Part shown: piece after piece, positions 51,345-63,925 of the stretch | How positions within the stretch are numbered: the stretch's first letter is position 1 | Layout: every line of letters begins with the position of its first letter | Assembly: GCA_029204225.1 (NCBI GenBank) | Contig: CM055095.1 | Coordinates: 52,609,836-52,673,835 of the forward strand | Direction of reading: 5' to 3' | Length of the DNA: 64,000 nucleotides | Origin: Diphasiastrum complanatum | Taxonomy: Eukaryota > Streptophyta > Lycopodiopsida > Lycopodiales > Lycopodiaceae | Translations under genes and position numbers: made by a program | Notes under the pieces: model-generated | What the model was told of the DNA's origin: nothing | The model's input: the letters and a program-made list of their open reading frames with translations, nothing else | The model's database searches: none

Positions 51345-53524
51345 CTTCTGTTCACACATATTTTGATATCCATCCTTTTTCCGTGCAATATTATTCAGAC
51401 AAGTTCTGAATCTAATTTCCACACACCTATTTCCATGCATTTACACATATATTATAATTTATCTCAGTAGGTTTCTTTTCGAACTTTTAAAAAGGTAGAC
51501 GATCGTCCGCACGTTGAGAGGGTTTGGCAATATGCTTGTTATAAGTGGATCGTTTTTTTTGTACATAAGTTATTTGCTTCGGTTGGATCTGCTGCTAGTC
51601 TGGCAGCTTGCCTATGCCAAAGCCCAAGGAGTATGTCAGCTCGTCGGTAAATCTCGTAGCTTGGGGCAATAAGGGTTCTGGCAGGTTCTCAAGCGTGGTT
51701 CGCATACGAGTTGCAGCTCAATTTAGACACTACATTAGAAAACGGAGCTTCTTTTACAGTTAGACCACAATTGCAAATAAGAAAGCGAGAGAGCTTTTAT
51801 GCATGCGGATCGGGAGAGTGTTCGCTAGCTTTAAGAAGCGAGTTATTGAATTTGTTACGGTACTATATTGATGTTGAAATTATATTTCCACAATCCCTTT
51901 CTGCCTTTTAAATGGATTGATCTTAACAAACATCCGTGTGATATCTTTCAATCCTTGAATAACGATTGCTTGGATCCTTTGTTTCCCTTGATACGCAAGA
52001 ACTTCTTAATGTATTATGTATGTGGCTTTCTGTGCTACAACATTGGCATTCTGTTTCAGAGCAATGATAATCTGCAGCATGAGGATGGTGATATCTGGGG
52101 ATAAAATATTCAAGTAAGGTTTGTACGAAATTTGTGCCAGAATAACTCTTCAAGCCAATGTAAAATTTTGCTTTCCAAAGTTCCAAGATCCAACTTAAGA
52201 ATTTTGTTATCCTTCATGCTTCCTTGTATGTCCGTCTATGTGGTTGAGTAGAATTGAACTTCGTAATTTAATCATCTCTTATGAGCCATCGCTTGCTTTC
52301 TATCTTTCATGACATGTAAGCTTGAGTTTCATCGTAGCTTTCTACTTTGTTCAATTACCACTCATAAGCGCCTAATACACACATCAAGCTCTAGGATTTC
52401 ATCCACAATATGCAAAATTCACTATTCCAAGTGTTTTAAATGTAGTATTTGAAGAGGGAATTATTATAGCCTTCATGAGAGGTACCATCAAGGAGAATTG
52501 TTTATGTGGATCCCCAAAGAAGAAGCATTAACCACTAGGGTATAATGGAGGAAGAGGTGGAGTCATTTTCATGAACAAGGAAAGGTCATAGCTAGTTATG
52601 AATGAAAAAGCCCTCTGGTTTGAATGAAAAGGCCCTCTAGTTTGAATGGAGAGGGAGGGAGAAAGCTTTCTATAAGAAAAATATGTTGTAATGATGGTTC
52701 AAAATAACCATTTTGTACTAATTCATCATTTAACTAGTCACAAATGATGCTCTAAAAAGGAATGCCAAGGTTTAAATGATTGTCTGAAAAAGTATCAAAT
52801 GGATATGATGGCTTGGATTAGGTTGTCATATATGCCAATGATGTTCTTTTGGTATGGAATAATTTAATGGATGGATGAATGGGTAGATGGGGTTTACAAG
52901 GATGGATGTAGATATAGGTGAACAAGGTGATAATTTATGTACATTCTTAGTCAATTATTTGATGACCATAATCAAGCAATCCACTTCAACATTCATGAAA
53001 GCCAAATTGGCCAGAAATTCTATTGAAACAAATGGGCCCCACTCAATGTACGGCCTCCTTGGAATCCAGTGCTCCCAAGATGGACATGTTTCACTTCTTG
53101 GATCATTATACAAATGATGCATATTGTTAACAAGAAGTGAATTTCACCTCTAAGCATTATGATTGAGCCAATAGTGAATAGTTATAATGTTGTCTAATCA
53201 ATTTACACTTGAAAACGACATACCATATCTATAGGAAACATTATTATAAGCCAAAATTACAACATTTTTTGAAGATTTCCGAACCTATAATCTAGGCTTC
53301 TTTGATGCAAAAAATTTAAATTAAAAAAAAGCCCTTATACACTAATATATCCAACGTTGTATACCTCCATAACAGAACATCGATAATTGCATCGGGCCCC
53401 AAGGCATCCCCACAATATTTTTGTATTGTTTAAAGAGAGCGCTTTCCGAGGGATATATCAAGGGACCATTTTACTCGGGAAATGTCATGATCAGAGAAGT
53501 GTGTTCCTCGAGGGATATTCCGAG
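51345..53524. other. AT-rich DNA downstream of the DUF3511 gene
   Basis: The first few hundred bases probably include the 3' UTR. A 24-bp tandem (gaatgaaaaagccctctggttt-like, twice) is at about 52600-52650. No retroelement domain, RNA gene or long frame is recognised. Confidence 0.5.
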
Positions 53525-55467
53525 ATGGTTTTCGACTGTTCCATGATATTGGACCACTATTGAATAGGAAGAAAACTCCAGAGGTCAATCTTCTGGTGTC
53601 AATATCACCTGCCCAATTTGCATCTGTATATCCATGAAGTGTATGGATATCGAATGGATCGACATCACCATAGCAAATATAGAGGTCGATAGTAGCTCAT
53701 ACATATCTGATTACTCTGAAAAGAGCTTTCTAGTGGATCATACCAGGGTTGGCCATGTATTGGCTCAAGGAGCTGATGGCTCAAGTTCGGGGCTGGTGGT
53801 GAACATTGCATACATCAAAAATCCGATAATTGATTGATATGGATATCCCTTCATTTTGACCTTCTCCTCATTGATTTGAGGGCATTGCTCCTTGGATAAT
53901 TTTAGACCTGGATCCATGGGATTATGTACAAACTTGCAATTTATGAAATTGAATTTCGTCAGCAAATTATAAAAGTACCTTTGCTGGGTGATATAGATCC
54001 TTTCTCAGTTCGATATTGTTGCACGTATCATCCACGTAGAGTGTGATGATGACAAATAAGTGATTGATAGCTTTGAAATGTACATTACAATCTGTAGAGC
54101 TTGGTTTGAGAATCAAGAATATGTTGATTTGATGAAACCATGCTCTGGATGATTGTTTTAGATCGTATAAAGCTTTATGGAGTTTGCATACCTGATCTTC
54201 TCAACCATTGAGGATATAGCATTCTGGCTGGATCATGTATATGTCCTCCTCGATAACTCCATTGAGAAATGTCGTTTGTACATCAAGATCTACTGCAGTA
54301 GCATATGACTGTAGCAGTCAAATGGAAGTGTGCTTGACACCTGGGCTAAAGGTTTTGAAGTAGTCGATATTGGGAATTTGTGAAAATCCCCTTGCCACGA
54401 GTCGAGCTTTCCTTTTGTGGAGGCATAAATTGTAGATTGCATCTAGTCCTTGCCCTTCAAATCAATCTAAAATGATCTTCAATGAAAGTCACATCCCTGT
54501 TAGTGAAAATTTTACAAGTTTTTATATTGTACAGTCTATACGTTTCATTAGAAGTACAATAGCCAACAAAAAAGTTTTGAATGAATGCTCATCTAATTTC
54601 TTTTTTTTGTCCTTTGGGACATGAGCATAGGTAGTACATCCAAATACTCTCAAATGTTTCAATGAAGTCTTGGATCTTGTCCATATGGGTTTGCTGTCAG
54701 GGAGGCCTTTAGTTATACATCGGTTTTGCATGTAAACTGTTGTTGATACAACATGTTGCCAAAACGATTTGGACAACAAAGCATGAGTTATCATGCATTT
54801 GGCAGACTCGACTAAGGTCATGTTCTTCATTTCTGTCAGTCCATTCGACTATGGAAAATAGGAAGCAGCAAACTGTTGCTCAATGTCATTGGCTGAGCAA
54901 TAATCCTTGAATTCATTTGAGATGTATTCGCCATTGTTGTCGCTCCTAGGAGCTTGATCTTCTTGCATGTCTGCAACTCAGTATTTTCTTTGTATTTCTT
55001 GAAGAAATGGAAGGATTCAGATTTGTGCTTTAGAAAATATACAGTAGTTCTTTTGGAATAGTCATCTAAAAAAGTAATAAAGAGTTTAGCGTCAAGCAGT
55101 GATGGTGTTTGCATTGGGCCACATATATCAGTATGTACAATGTCTAGCAAATCTTCGGATATATGTTCTTGATTTGACTTAAATGGCTTTCTTGGCTGTT
55201 TTTTTATGATACAGCTTTGGCAGACAGGACGGTCGACAATTCGATAGTCTAAATCATGAACTGAACAACATCTAGACATGTTACCTATCAATACATAATT
55301 AAGGTGACCAAGTCTATAATGCCAAATTAATTTTTTATTGATAAATGTTGAATTGCTTAAAGCACAATCAGTCGCAGAGTTATAATGACTAAGCCTATAG
55401 AGATATACTTGTCTCTTCCGAGTGCAAGAACTCTCTTGCTTTTATCAAGAATTCGACAGGAATCCAC
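53525..55467 (-). pseudogene. Copia integrase-RT-RNase H, element I
   Basis: From 55467 down to 53525 on the minus strand. Pre-integrase (WHYRLGHLNYV) and CQSCIIKKQPRKPFKS are followed by integrase with DIVHTDICGPMQTPS, TFLDDYSKRTTVY and a damaged second motif (KLLGATTMANTSQ). Then come a frameshift, VESAKCMITHALLSKSFW and HLRVFGCTTYAHVPK. RT debris at 54200-54470 includes ARLVARGFSQIPNIDYFK and LDVQTTFLNGVIEEDIYM. The GSL-type SIIGFLMYAMF motif is near 53790. RNase H has HGYTDANWAGDIDTRRLTSG near 53600. Multiple stops. The right end abuts the LTR at 55468. Confidence 0.85.
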
Positions 55468-55679
55468 TGTAGGGTCGAAGATCTCGCGTCGTAGTATCCC
55501 TCTCGCCTGTCAACAAGGGTTAGAACACTGGATAGGTGCCTAACTATGAATAGACGCTACTTTTAGATAGTTCTCTACTTTTTCTCTAACTCTACCACCG
55601 CTAACACTACACACCCCTTCTACTCCACTAAACTAGCATTCATCATGGTTTTGGGTGAAATGGGAAGAGAAGAAGAAGA

Positions 55680-55771
<92 letters not shown>

Positions 55772-55786
55772 AGGGAGGTTAGCTCA
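55468..55786 (-). mobile_element. Isolated LTR of the element H family
   Basis: It is collinear with 44417-44764, starting tgtagggtcgaagatctcgcg and containing a (GA)n tract at the same place. There is no adjacent PBS: the flank is gacaggaatccac, not ggcaacggcgcca. No 5-bp target duplication is obvious, so it may be a truncated or recombined solo LTR. It cuts copia element I at its integrase end. Confidence 0.7.
55684..55769. repeat. (GA)n microsatellite in the isolated LTR
   Basis: A GA run of about 86 bp preceded by gaagaagaagaa. Confidence 0.96.
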
Positions 55787-55808
55787 AATGCTCAAGATGC
55801 ATGCTAAT

Positions 55809-56487
55809 TGTTAAAAATTCACAATTCTAGCTTGACTAGTTTGGGTCATATGACTTGTAAATAGTTTGATGGTCATGATGTGGCTTGTCACACGTGCCAA
55901 ATAGCATAGGATTCCATTCATAAGGATGTTCTCAAGTAGACCTAAGTGTTAGAACCTTTGGAATGTCAAATTATGCTTAGATACAATAGAGAAAAAATAG
56001 GAGCTATTTTTGGTAATTTTTGCATTGTTGAGGGATCTCCAAGATTCCAACTCTAACTTGGTAGGGATGAAAGATCCACCAAAATTAGCATTAGGGATAG
56101 GTTTAGGGCTACTCATACCTGCCCAAAACCGTGATGGATCATGTATATATAGGTGATGATATCTCACCAAAATCAATCAAGCAATTTCATGATTTTTCTC
56201 TCATAATGGTGCAATTGCTGTCTATGTTCATAATTGTTTGAGTTCTTGTGATTACTAATGATTATAGGATTGAATGTAGGTCTGGTGTACAGTACTCAGA
56301 CTGTGGGAGGCCGTACTTTCACATGTGTGAAGCCTCCTTCAAGGATTTGGGCCATTTAGTGAGGTTCAAGCATAGATTTTTGATGGATTTTGATGGTTCA
56401 ACTTGTGCTAATCTTATGAGATCATAATCTATTGTTTCCCTCATCATTACAAATGTTTTAGGATCCTTATTTGCTGTAATTTTTACA
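55809..56487 (+). repeat. 5' LTR of element K
   Basis: It is 679 bp, TGTTAAAAATTC...TTTTTACA. A TATA-like catgtatatatagg lies near 56140, so transcription should start shortly after it. Confidence 0.95.
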
Positions 56488-56499
56488 TGGTATCAGAGC
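56488..56499 (+). promoter_or_regulatory. tRNA-Met primer binding site, element K
   Basis: The sequence tggtatcagagc directly follows the LTR terminus aca. Confidence 0.95.
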
Positions 56500-57296
56500 C
56501 TAAAGGCTTAAATGACCTAAATCCTTGGTTTTCATTCAATTTGATACAATTTTTTATCTAAATCTTGTGTAGATTGGATCTTACTATATAGCATTGATTT
56601 TAGAACTCAAAGTGAGTCGAATACATTGGAGATTGGTGTTGTGTGAATTCACTTGCAGGTATTTAGGTGTCTAAAACTAGAGGAAAAGTTGAATTCAATT
56701 CAAATTACCAAGATAGCAAGTTTTGCTTGCTCCAAGCATTGATTTCTACGCGAGTTTTGGCAGTGATTTCATAGAGGAGGATTTCTAGCATTCAAGGAGA
56801 GGGAAGATCAGAGTTTTGGGGACTCTTCAAGGCTGTTCTAAGGTGTAGAGGACACCTCCTAAAGTGATTTAGGTTCAGTCCAACCATTGCTTGACTTATG
56901 CACCAAATTAGATCAATTTTTTATCAATTTTGATCAATTTTTGCTTGTGATTGGATAGTAGATTGTGTTGCATCCTCATTAAGTTCCATTTAATCTTTTA
57001 CAAGTGATTTTGGAAGTATATTAGGTTGCTGAGATTCACTCTTGATCAGATCATTTAAAAGCTTTAATGTTCTTTATAGAAAGAGGGGCAATTCTACTAG
57101 TATTGTCTACTTCAATCAAGCAAGTGCATTGTTTCTAGTATTCTATGATTTGATTTTGTTAGAGATCATTCTTAGATCTTTATAGGAAGTCTATTACTGA
57201 TCTTTTCAGGTCCCTAAGAAGTGGGATAAGGTAGATCTTCAATCAAATCAATAGAAGTAACCTTCATTTGTGTCAAGTCCTTGATTAAAAGACTAG
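56500..57296 (+). other. Untranslated leader of element K
   Basis: About 800 bp without a coding frame, between the PBS and the gag ATG. This is normal for the class. Confidence 0.7.
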
Positions 57297-58140
57297 ATGG
57301 CATCTATAAATGCATATCTTTTGGATACTAATGAAAGGCTCAACAAAACTAACTATTCCGTATGGAAAGTTAGAATGGAATCCATCATGATCATGCAAGA
57401 TCTGATGGAAATTGTAAATGGTAAGGAGGGTGAACCTATTCATCCTCAAGAAAAAGCCAAAGACATCAAGAGGTGCAATGTTGCACTACATTGCATAAAA
57501 ATGAATGTTGCAAATGAACTCTTAAGAGAGGTAGGAGATTGCGCTTTGGCTCAAGATGCTTGGGAGACTTTGAAAAAGGTCTATGAATCCAAGAACCAAA
57601 CTAGAATGTTAGCTTTGAAGAATCAAATCTATAGAAGCTATCAAAAGAAAGGAGAGAGTGCACATACTTTTGTCCTAAGAGTAAAGGAATTGAACAAAGA
57701 GCTAGCCTTCATAGGTGATCCTATCAAGGATGAAGAGCTTGTTCAACTCATATTGAATGGACTAAGCTTTTAATTTGACAATTTGGTTCAGGGATATGCA
57801 ATTATGGGTAAGCTACCCATACTTGAAGAACTCCAAGGCACACTCATGGCCGAGGAATCAAGAAGGAGCCAAATGCAAGAGGATTGATGGGCTTTCCATC
57901 CAAGGTGGAGATGACCAAGCTCTCTTCACCAAAGGCAAAGGATCAACATTCAAGAAGTCTTCAAAGCTTGAGGATCAAGAAGGACCCTCAAAGGCATCTC
58001 CATCAACCACCAAAGTCAAGAAGGACAAATCAAAGGTGAAGTGCTACTATTGTAGCAAGATGGGGCATTATGCCTCGGAATGCTTCAAGAGGAAGCAAGA
58101 TCAAAGCCAAGCCAACATGAGAAAAGAGGAGGAGGAGGAG
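57297..58140 (+). pseudogene. Copia gag, element K
   Basis: The ATG at 57297 starts MASINAYLLDTNERLNKTNY, then the UBN2 capsid with WKVRMESIMIMQDLMEIV, AWETLKKVYESKNQTRML and VQLILNGLSF. A TAA at 57771 interrupts the frame, and a frameshift at about 57880 separates the NLVQGYAIMGKLPILEELQ segment from the basic linker. The CCHC knuckle CYYCSKMGHYASEC lies at about 58040-58081. In intact relatives this protein forms the virus-like particle. Confidence 0.9.
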
Positions 58141-58767
58141 AGTTCACACGAGGACTCTCTCATGATGTCCATATTTTCTTCAACAAGCTTCAAAGGAGAA
58201 GATCCTTGGTGGATTGACTCGGGTGCTAGTTCACACATGACTAGCAAAAGGGAGTTTTTCTCTTCTCTCTTATCTTATGATGGACCTATAAAGTCTATCT
58301 ATACAACAAATGATGAAGCTTGTAAGATTGAAAGAGCTGGTAGCATTCCCCTTTGCTTACGATCTTCTAAAAAGATCAACATAGAAGGTGTTTTGTACAT
58401 TCCTACAATAACAAAGAATCTACTAAGTGTTGGCAAAATGGTAGACAATGGTTTCAATGCTGACTTTGCTTCAAATGAATGTTTCATCAAGAAGAAGGGT
58501 AAGATAGTGGCTAAGGGCACTAGACTTGGCAAACTTTATAAGTTGGATGCATTTGTGGGTACTAATGTTGTCATGTTGGCCGAGAAGAGCAAGATATCTA
58601 CCTCTACTTTATGGCACAAAAGACTTGGACATGTCAACTCGGGTTCCATGGAGGCTATGATCAAGGAGGAGTATGATTTAGGCCTACCAAGGTCTATTGG
58701 GAAGGAAGACAAGGTTTGTGAAGCTTGTGCCTTATCCAAGACTACACTCGGATGTGCACATTGCTAG
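58141..58767 (+). pseudogene. Copia protease and pre-integrase, element K
   Basis: The aspartic protease motif WWIDSGASSHMTSKREFF is at about 58209-58260, followed by VLYIPTITKNLLSVGKMVD. The pre-integrase zinc region has TLWHKRLGHVNSGSMEAM and CEACALSK. The frame then ends at 58767 after a small deletion that removes the expected linker to HSD. Confidence 0.9.
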
Positions 58768-59644
58768 CACCAAGTCTAATGGAGGTCCATCCATGTTTTT
58801 AACCTTCATTGATGACTACTCAAGATATTGTTGGGTGTTCTTACTTTCCTTCAAGTCTCAAGTATTTGATACTTTTGTAAAGTTCAAGTTGTTTGTGGAA
58901 AAGCATCATAATCATAGCATCAAGATTCTTAGAAGTGACAATGGTGGAGAATTCATCTCCAATGAGTTCAAGGCCTTTTGTGAGGAGGAAGGGATCAAGA
59001 AAGAGACTTCTTGTCCTTACACTCCTCAACAAAATGGAGTTGCTGAAAGAAGGAATAGAACATTATGTTAATGTTCTAAGGCTTTAAGATTAGATGCTTG
59101 TTTGCCCAAATTCTTTTGGGGTGAGTCTCTTGTATGTGCAAACTACTTGATGAATAGGGTGCCTTGCAAAGCAATTGAAGGCAAAACTCCTTATGAGATG
59201 TTGTATGGAAAGAAACCCAATCTTAATCACTTGAAAGTTTTTGGGTGTATATGTTATGTGCATGTGCCATTGGAAACAAGAACCAAGGAGGATCCATCTT
59301 CCACAAGAGGGATCATGCTTGGATATGCAAGCTCAAGCAAGGGCTACAAAGTCTGTCTCCCATCCATGAACAAATTTGTTGTTTCAAGGGATGTTATCTT
59401 TGATGAAAATTATATGCATATGCTTGAAGAAGGCTCTAGTGCTCCAACAATCAAGAAAAAGATGGCCCAGGAGCAAGATCTTGGTTTTGAGGAGGAGCTC
59501 ATGCAGGAGGAAGCACCAAACCCACCTATCACACCAAGGAGATCTTCAAGGGCAAAAGTGGAGACATCAAGGCTCACATATCAAGGCAAAGGACAGCAAG
59601 TTGAGGGTATCTCATCCACTTCTTATGCTTTATCTAGTTTTGAA
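58740..59644 (+). pseudogene. Copia integrase, element K
   Basis: The frame resumes with a HSDVHIASTKSNGG region (the usual CGP after the first Asp is altered). It continues with TFIDDYSRYCWVFL, KILRSDNGGEFISNEF and PQQNGVAERRNRTLC, then a stop at 59069. The tail has LPKFFWGESLVCANYLMNRV, FGCICYVHVP and SRDVIFDENY. D, D and E are all visible. A further stop at 59645 splits it from RT. Confidence 0.9.
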
Positions 59645-61188
59645 TAACCATCTAATGTTGAAGATGCATTGAACTCCAAAGAATGGTATAAAGCTATGTT
59701 GGATGAGCATGATGCCTTGATTGAGAATGAAACTTGGTTGCTCGTTGAGAGACCTCAAAGGAATGTAATAGGTTTCAAGTGGGTCTTCAAGCTTAAGTTG
59801 AATGAAAATGGGAGTGTTAACAAACATAAAGCAAGATTAGTTGCAAAAGGTTATGCTCAAGAGAGAGGGATAGACTATGAGAAAACTTTTGCACCTGTGG
59901 CCAAGATGGTCACAATAAGGCTAATCATTGCACTTGCATCACATTTTGGATGGATCCTATGTCAAATGGATGTCTCTAATGCTTTCTTGAATGGTTTTTT
60001 GGAAGAGGATATCTATATGGAGCAGCCACAAGGGTTCATCAAGCATGGAATGGAGAACAAAGTATGTCATCTCCAAAGAAGCATCTATGGCTTGAAGCAA
60101 GCCTCGAGATCTTGGAATTCAAGACTACGTTGCTATCTTATTTCACTTTTTTTTGTTCAAAGTGAATATGATCCCACTCTTTACATTAATTTTGATGATG
60201 TTGGTATTGTACTTTTACTCATTTATGTAGATGACATCATCATTAGTGGAAATAGTGTTGATGGTATTGAAAAAATCAAGATAGATCTATCCTTAGAGTT
60301 CAAGATGGTAGATCTAGGGTGTCTTCACTTTATCTTAGGCATAGAGGTACTTAGAGGGTCTGATTTTATCTCTATAAGTCAAGTAAACTATGCTCAAAGT
60401 CTTTTGAAGAAGTTTAAGATGGAAGTATGCAAAAGTGTTGACACACCAATGGAGCAAGATGTAAAAGTGCCAAATGAAGATGATGAAAGATCCTTCATGG
60501 ACATCACTTTGTTTGGGCAACTCATAGGCTCCTTAATGTGGATCACTATAACTAGACCTGATCTTAGCTTTAGTGTATGTAGGTTGAGCCAATCCATGCA
60601 AAAGCCATTGAATATCCATTGGAAAAAGTCTAAGAGGATTCTAAGATACATCTCGGGTACATTGGATTTTGGGATTCTATATAGAGGAGATGTGATTAAC
60701 CTTCATGCATTTAGTGACTCAGATCTTGCAGGGAACAAGCGGGATAGGAAATCAACAAGTGCCTATTCAACTTTCATAGAGAAGGTATGGTTTCATGGCT
60801 TTCAAAAAAGCAAGAAACTATATCTCTATCTTCAACCGAGGCCAAGTACAAAGCTTTGACAACCACTACAAAGGAGGTACTTTGGATCAAGAGATTATTG
60901 GTGGAGCTAAAGATCATGGATTCAGAGGAGGCTCCAATCATCTACAATGACAATATATCAGCCCAACACCTTGCATCTAACCCAATCTTCCATGCAACAT
61001 CTAAGCACATTGAGATATGCCATCACTTTGTGAGAGAAATGGTGCAAGCCAAGGAGATTGCTTTGGAGCATGTTCCAAGCAATGAATGTGTAGCTGATCT
61101 ACTTACTAAACCACTTCAAAAGACACCTTTTATGAAGTTCAGATCATCACTTGGAGTGATTAGTAAAGCAATGATTGAACCAAGCTAG
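59645..61188 (+). pseudogene. Copia reverse transcriptase-RNase H, element K
   Basis: A 396-codon frame (59669-60859). It has FKWVFKLKLNENGSVNKHKA, the VAKGYAQERGIDYEKTFA block, MDVSNAFLNGFLEEDIYMEQ, YGLKQASRSWN, the catalytic IYVDDIIISG (near 60221-60250), LHFILGIEVL and LIGSLMWITITRPDLSF. RNase H begins FSDSDLAGNKRDRKSTSAYS; a frameshift near 60790 leads to WLSKKQETISLSSTEAKYKA, KHIEICHHFVREM and VADLLTKPLQK, ending at a stop at 61188. This is the best preserved RT in the window. Confidence 0.93.
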
Positions 61189-61191
61189 ATA

Positions 61192-61202
61192 GTGAGGAGG
61201 AG
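61192..61202 (+). other. Polypurine tract, element K
   Basis: The sequence gtgaggaggag lies immediately before the 3' LTR. Confidence 0.85.
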
Positions 61203-61887
61203 TGTTAAAAATTCACAATTCTAGCTTGACTAGTTTTGGTCATATGACTTGTAAATAGTTAGATGGTCATGATGTGGCTTGTCACACGTGCCAAATAGCA
61301 TAGGATTCCATTCATAAGGATGTTCTCAAGTAGACTTAAGTGTTAGAACCTTTGGAATGAGTCCAAATTATGCTTAGATACAATAGAGAAAAAATAGGAG
61401 CTATTTTTGGTAGTTTTTGCATTGTTGAGGGATCTCCAAGATTCCAACCCTAACTTGGTAGGGATGAAAGATCCACCAAAATTAGCATTAGGGATTGGTT
61501 TAGGGCTACTCATACCTGCCCAAAACCGTGATGGATCATATATATATATAGGTGATGATATCTCACCAAAATCAATCAAGCAATTTCATGATTTTTCTCT
61601 CATAATGGTGCAATTGCTCTCTATGTTCATAATTGTTTGAGTTCTTGTGATTACTAATGATTATAGGATTGAATGTAGGTTTGGTGTACAGTACTCAGAC
61701 TTGTGGGAGGCCGTACTTTCACACGTGTGAAGCCTTCTTCAAGGATTTGGGCCATTTAGTGAGGTTCAAGCATAGATTTTTTATGGATTTTGATGGTTCA
61801 ACTTGTCTTAATCTTATGAGATCATAATCTATTGTTTCCCTCATCATTTCAAGTGTTTTAGGATTCTTATTTGCTGTAATTTTTACA
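61203..61887 (+). repeat. 3' LTR of element K
   Basis: 685 bp, followed by the target duplication ctaat. It differs from the 5' copy mainly by point changes, a four-base-scale indel near 61360 and extra ta units in the TATA region. Confidence 0.95.
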
Positions 61888-61892
61888 CTAAT

Positions 61893-62417
61893 GGATAAAA
61901 ACGTAATTACTCAAAACAAGAACAAGAAAATAGGAAGCAGATGGAAAACACAACAATAGCATTAGCATGAGTGCTTAACAAATGAGGATGCTTTGGCTCT
62001 CCAAAATGGTAGTCTCCTCCTTCTCATTAAGCATGAAAATAGAGTACAAATGGTGCCTTTTTATAAATGGGGAAGGCCCTTGCCCCAAAATTCTATTGGC
62101 TAATATGTACATTGATCCTAACCATTCATCTTGGGCCCAACTTAATCCAAAGGTCCACAAAAAGTACATTAGAATTCACAAAATTCATGTGAGCCCAAGT
62201 TGGACCTAGCTCTAAAATAATAAACTTCTAAGTTTAAAATGACTTTTTGCCTCAAGTTTTATTTTAATTACAAGGGGCCCATTCCATTATTTCTATTTAC
62301 AACTCAACTTGCGTGCTCATTGGGCCATGGGCTTATACGCGCAATATGCCATGCCCTCACAACGTATTTTATTAGCCAATAATATTTATTTACAAGATGT
62401 TGGGAATACCCCCAACA
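61893..62417 (-). mobile_element. Probable 3' LTR of Tat-like element L
   Basis: The right edge cccccaaca gives a minus-strand start TGTTGGGGGTATTCCC, comparable to TGTTGGAGGGTTTGCGG of element B. A TATA-like tttttataaatgg and an attctattggcta block, read in reverse, resemble the other LTRs of this class. It was the target of copia K on its left. The left boundary is unknown. Confidence 0.55.
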
Positions 62418-63200
62418 GGACCCATGGCCTGAAGTAGTGCCGATCCCTCGGCACTCTGCCGGTTTAGTACAAAGTCTTCTTGGCCCGCCTATGGTGGATC
62501 AAGTAGCCTGTGACATCTTTCATAAAGCTTTTTCGGTCGATCTTCTTCAAGTCTTTGGGCGTGTGAAGGGACTTGTGGACTCTTGTTAGCCAGTTTTGGT
62601 CGACCCATGCTTGGAATCTGCGCATCCAAGGATCGCCAAGGAATGCGGCTCGGTAGTAAACTCGAGCTACTAGAAGTTGATCTTCCACTTTCTCTGAGGC
62701 TACCGCCTTATTTGGATCAAAGAATATTGGTGGGAGAAAATTATCCCACTTCGTTTCGATGCCCATAAGATACTCCAAATCTCGGGCATAAGTGGCTGTC
62801 GCGCGAACTGTTGGGTAAGGGCAGTTAAAATACGTATTAGAGAATTGGATGAGAGCCCTTCAGGTATCTACATCTATATCCCAACCATGTTCTGAAAGGA
62901 TTTTTGGCCAATTACAGTTTTGGATGGTGATCATGTCCAGAGGAGGCTTGTCCTTTCTCGTGGCTATGGCTGGAACCCATGTCTTGGCCTTGGTCCTGCG
63001 TCTCAACTCTAGTATCAAAAGGTTCTTGGTCTCGCCTGCCTGACCCCTGATTCTGACTTATTGCCTCTGCTGCTTCTGTGTCTTGGATGAACGTCCCCAA
63101 GGCTTGGTAGGTCGTCGTTAAGTCCGTTGGAGCAGCCGGTACATTGGCGCTTGCAGGGGCTCATGTGGTAGTGGCCCTGACGACCTGTACATTGCCATCG
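62418..63200 (-). pseudogene. Post-integrase accessory ORF, element L
   Basis: The minus strand reads, from about 63100, a Gln/Gly/Asp-rich low-complexity segment. Next is a block ending in a stop (near 62870), then PTVRATATYARDLEYLMG and a 104-codon frame (62778-62464) with FFDPNKAVASEKVEDQLLVA, YYRAAFLGDPWMRRFQAWV and a Lys/Arg-rich end. The VAS(D/E)KV-QL-(V/I)AR-YYRA--LG-PW core matches element A at 9680-9850. The family is not recognised; it is placed by position as the extra ORF after integrase. Confidence 0.65.
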
Positions 63201-63225
63201 TCGTTGTCTTCAATGAGGTTCCTAG

Positions 63226-63484
<259 letters not shown>

Positions 63485-63558
63485 GCTATGCAGGTGAAGG
63501 CAAGGTTCCCGCTCCCAACGATGGACCCCTATGCTACATCGACGACACAACAATGGCT

Positions 63559-63925
63559 GCTCACCAAGCTGCAAGAGTTACTTCCCAAGGAAACTCAAAA
63601 AATGTTGAAAAAAGTGCATTTTTTAGGGGTTTTTTTGGTCAAATTTTAAGATTTTCTGGGAACAAACCCTCGCAGACTGGTATGCACTGGTATCTATGTC
63701 AGATTCATTTGCTCACCAAGTTGCGAGAGTTACGTCCCAAGGAAACTCAAAAAATCTTGACAAAAGTGCATTTTTTTTGGGGTTTTTTGGCCAAATTTTG
63801 AGATTTTCTGGGAACTAATCTTTGCAGGCTAGTATGTGCTTGTATCTAGGTCATATCCACCTGCTTACCAAGTTGTGGGAGTTATTTCCCAGGGAAACTC
63901 AAAAATTTGTTGTCTGACAAGGTTC
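63559..63925 (+). repeat. 152-bp tandem repeat, about 2.4 copies
   Basis: Unit starts (gct(c/t)accaag) fall at 63559, 63711 and 63863, an exact 152-bp period. Shared blocks are gaaactcaaaaaat, aagtgcatttttt and gattttctgggaac. It resembles in style the repeated leader and spacer of elements H and B. Confidence 0.85.

Larger units (their letters stand above)
55809..61887 (+). mobile_element. Complete Ty1/copia element K
   Basis: 5' LTR 55809-56487, PBS, gag-pol, polypurine tract and 3' LTR 61203-61887, flanked by the target duplication ctaat at 55804-55808 and 61888-61892. Total length is 6079 bp. The order gag-protease-integrase-RT-RNase H is that of copia. About 17 substitutions and three small indels between the LTRs were counted by eye (about 2.5%), making it the youngest datable element here. 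Coding is nevertheless broken at about six places. Confidence 0.95.

Noticed and set aside
52887-53117. 76-codon plus-strand frame in the gene island
   Set aside because: No ATG-supported homology, splice signals or motif could be identified.
56488-56499. tggtatcagagc sites (also 19045 and 31902) as parts of tRNA genes
   Set aside because: They adjoin LTR ends and are primer binding sites; no cloverleaf can be drawn around them.
63559-63925. Regular repeats considered as a CRISPR-like array
   Set aside because: The 152-bp units are contiguous and similar throughout with no unique spacers, in a plant genome.
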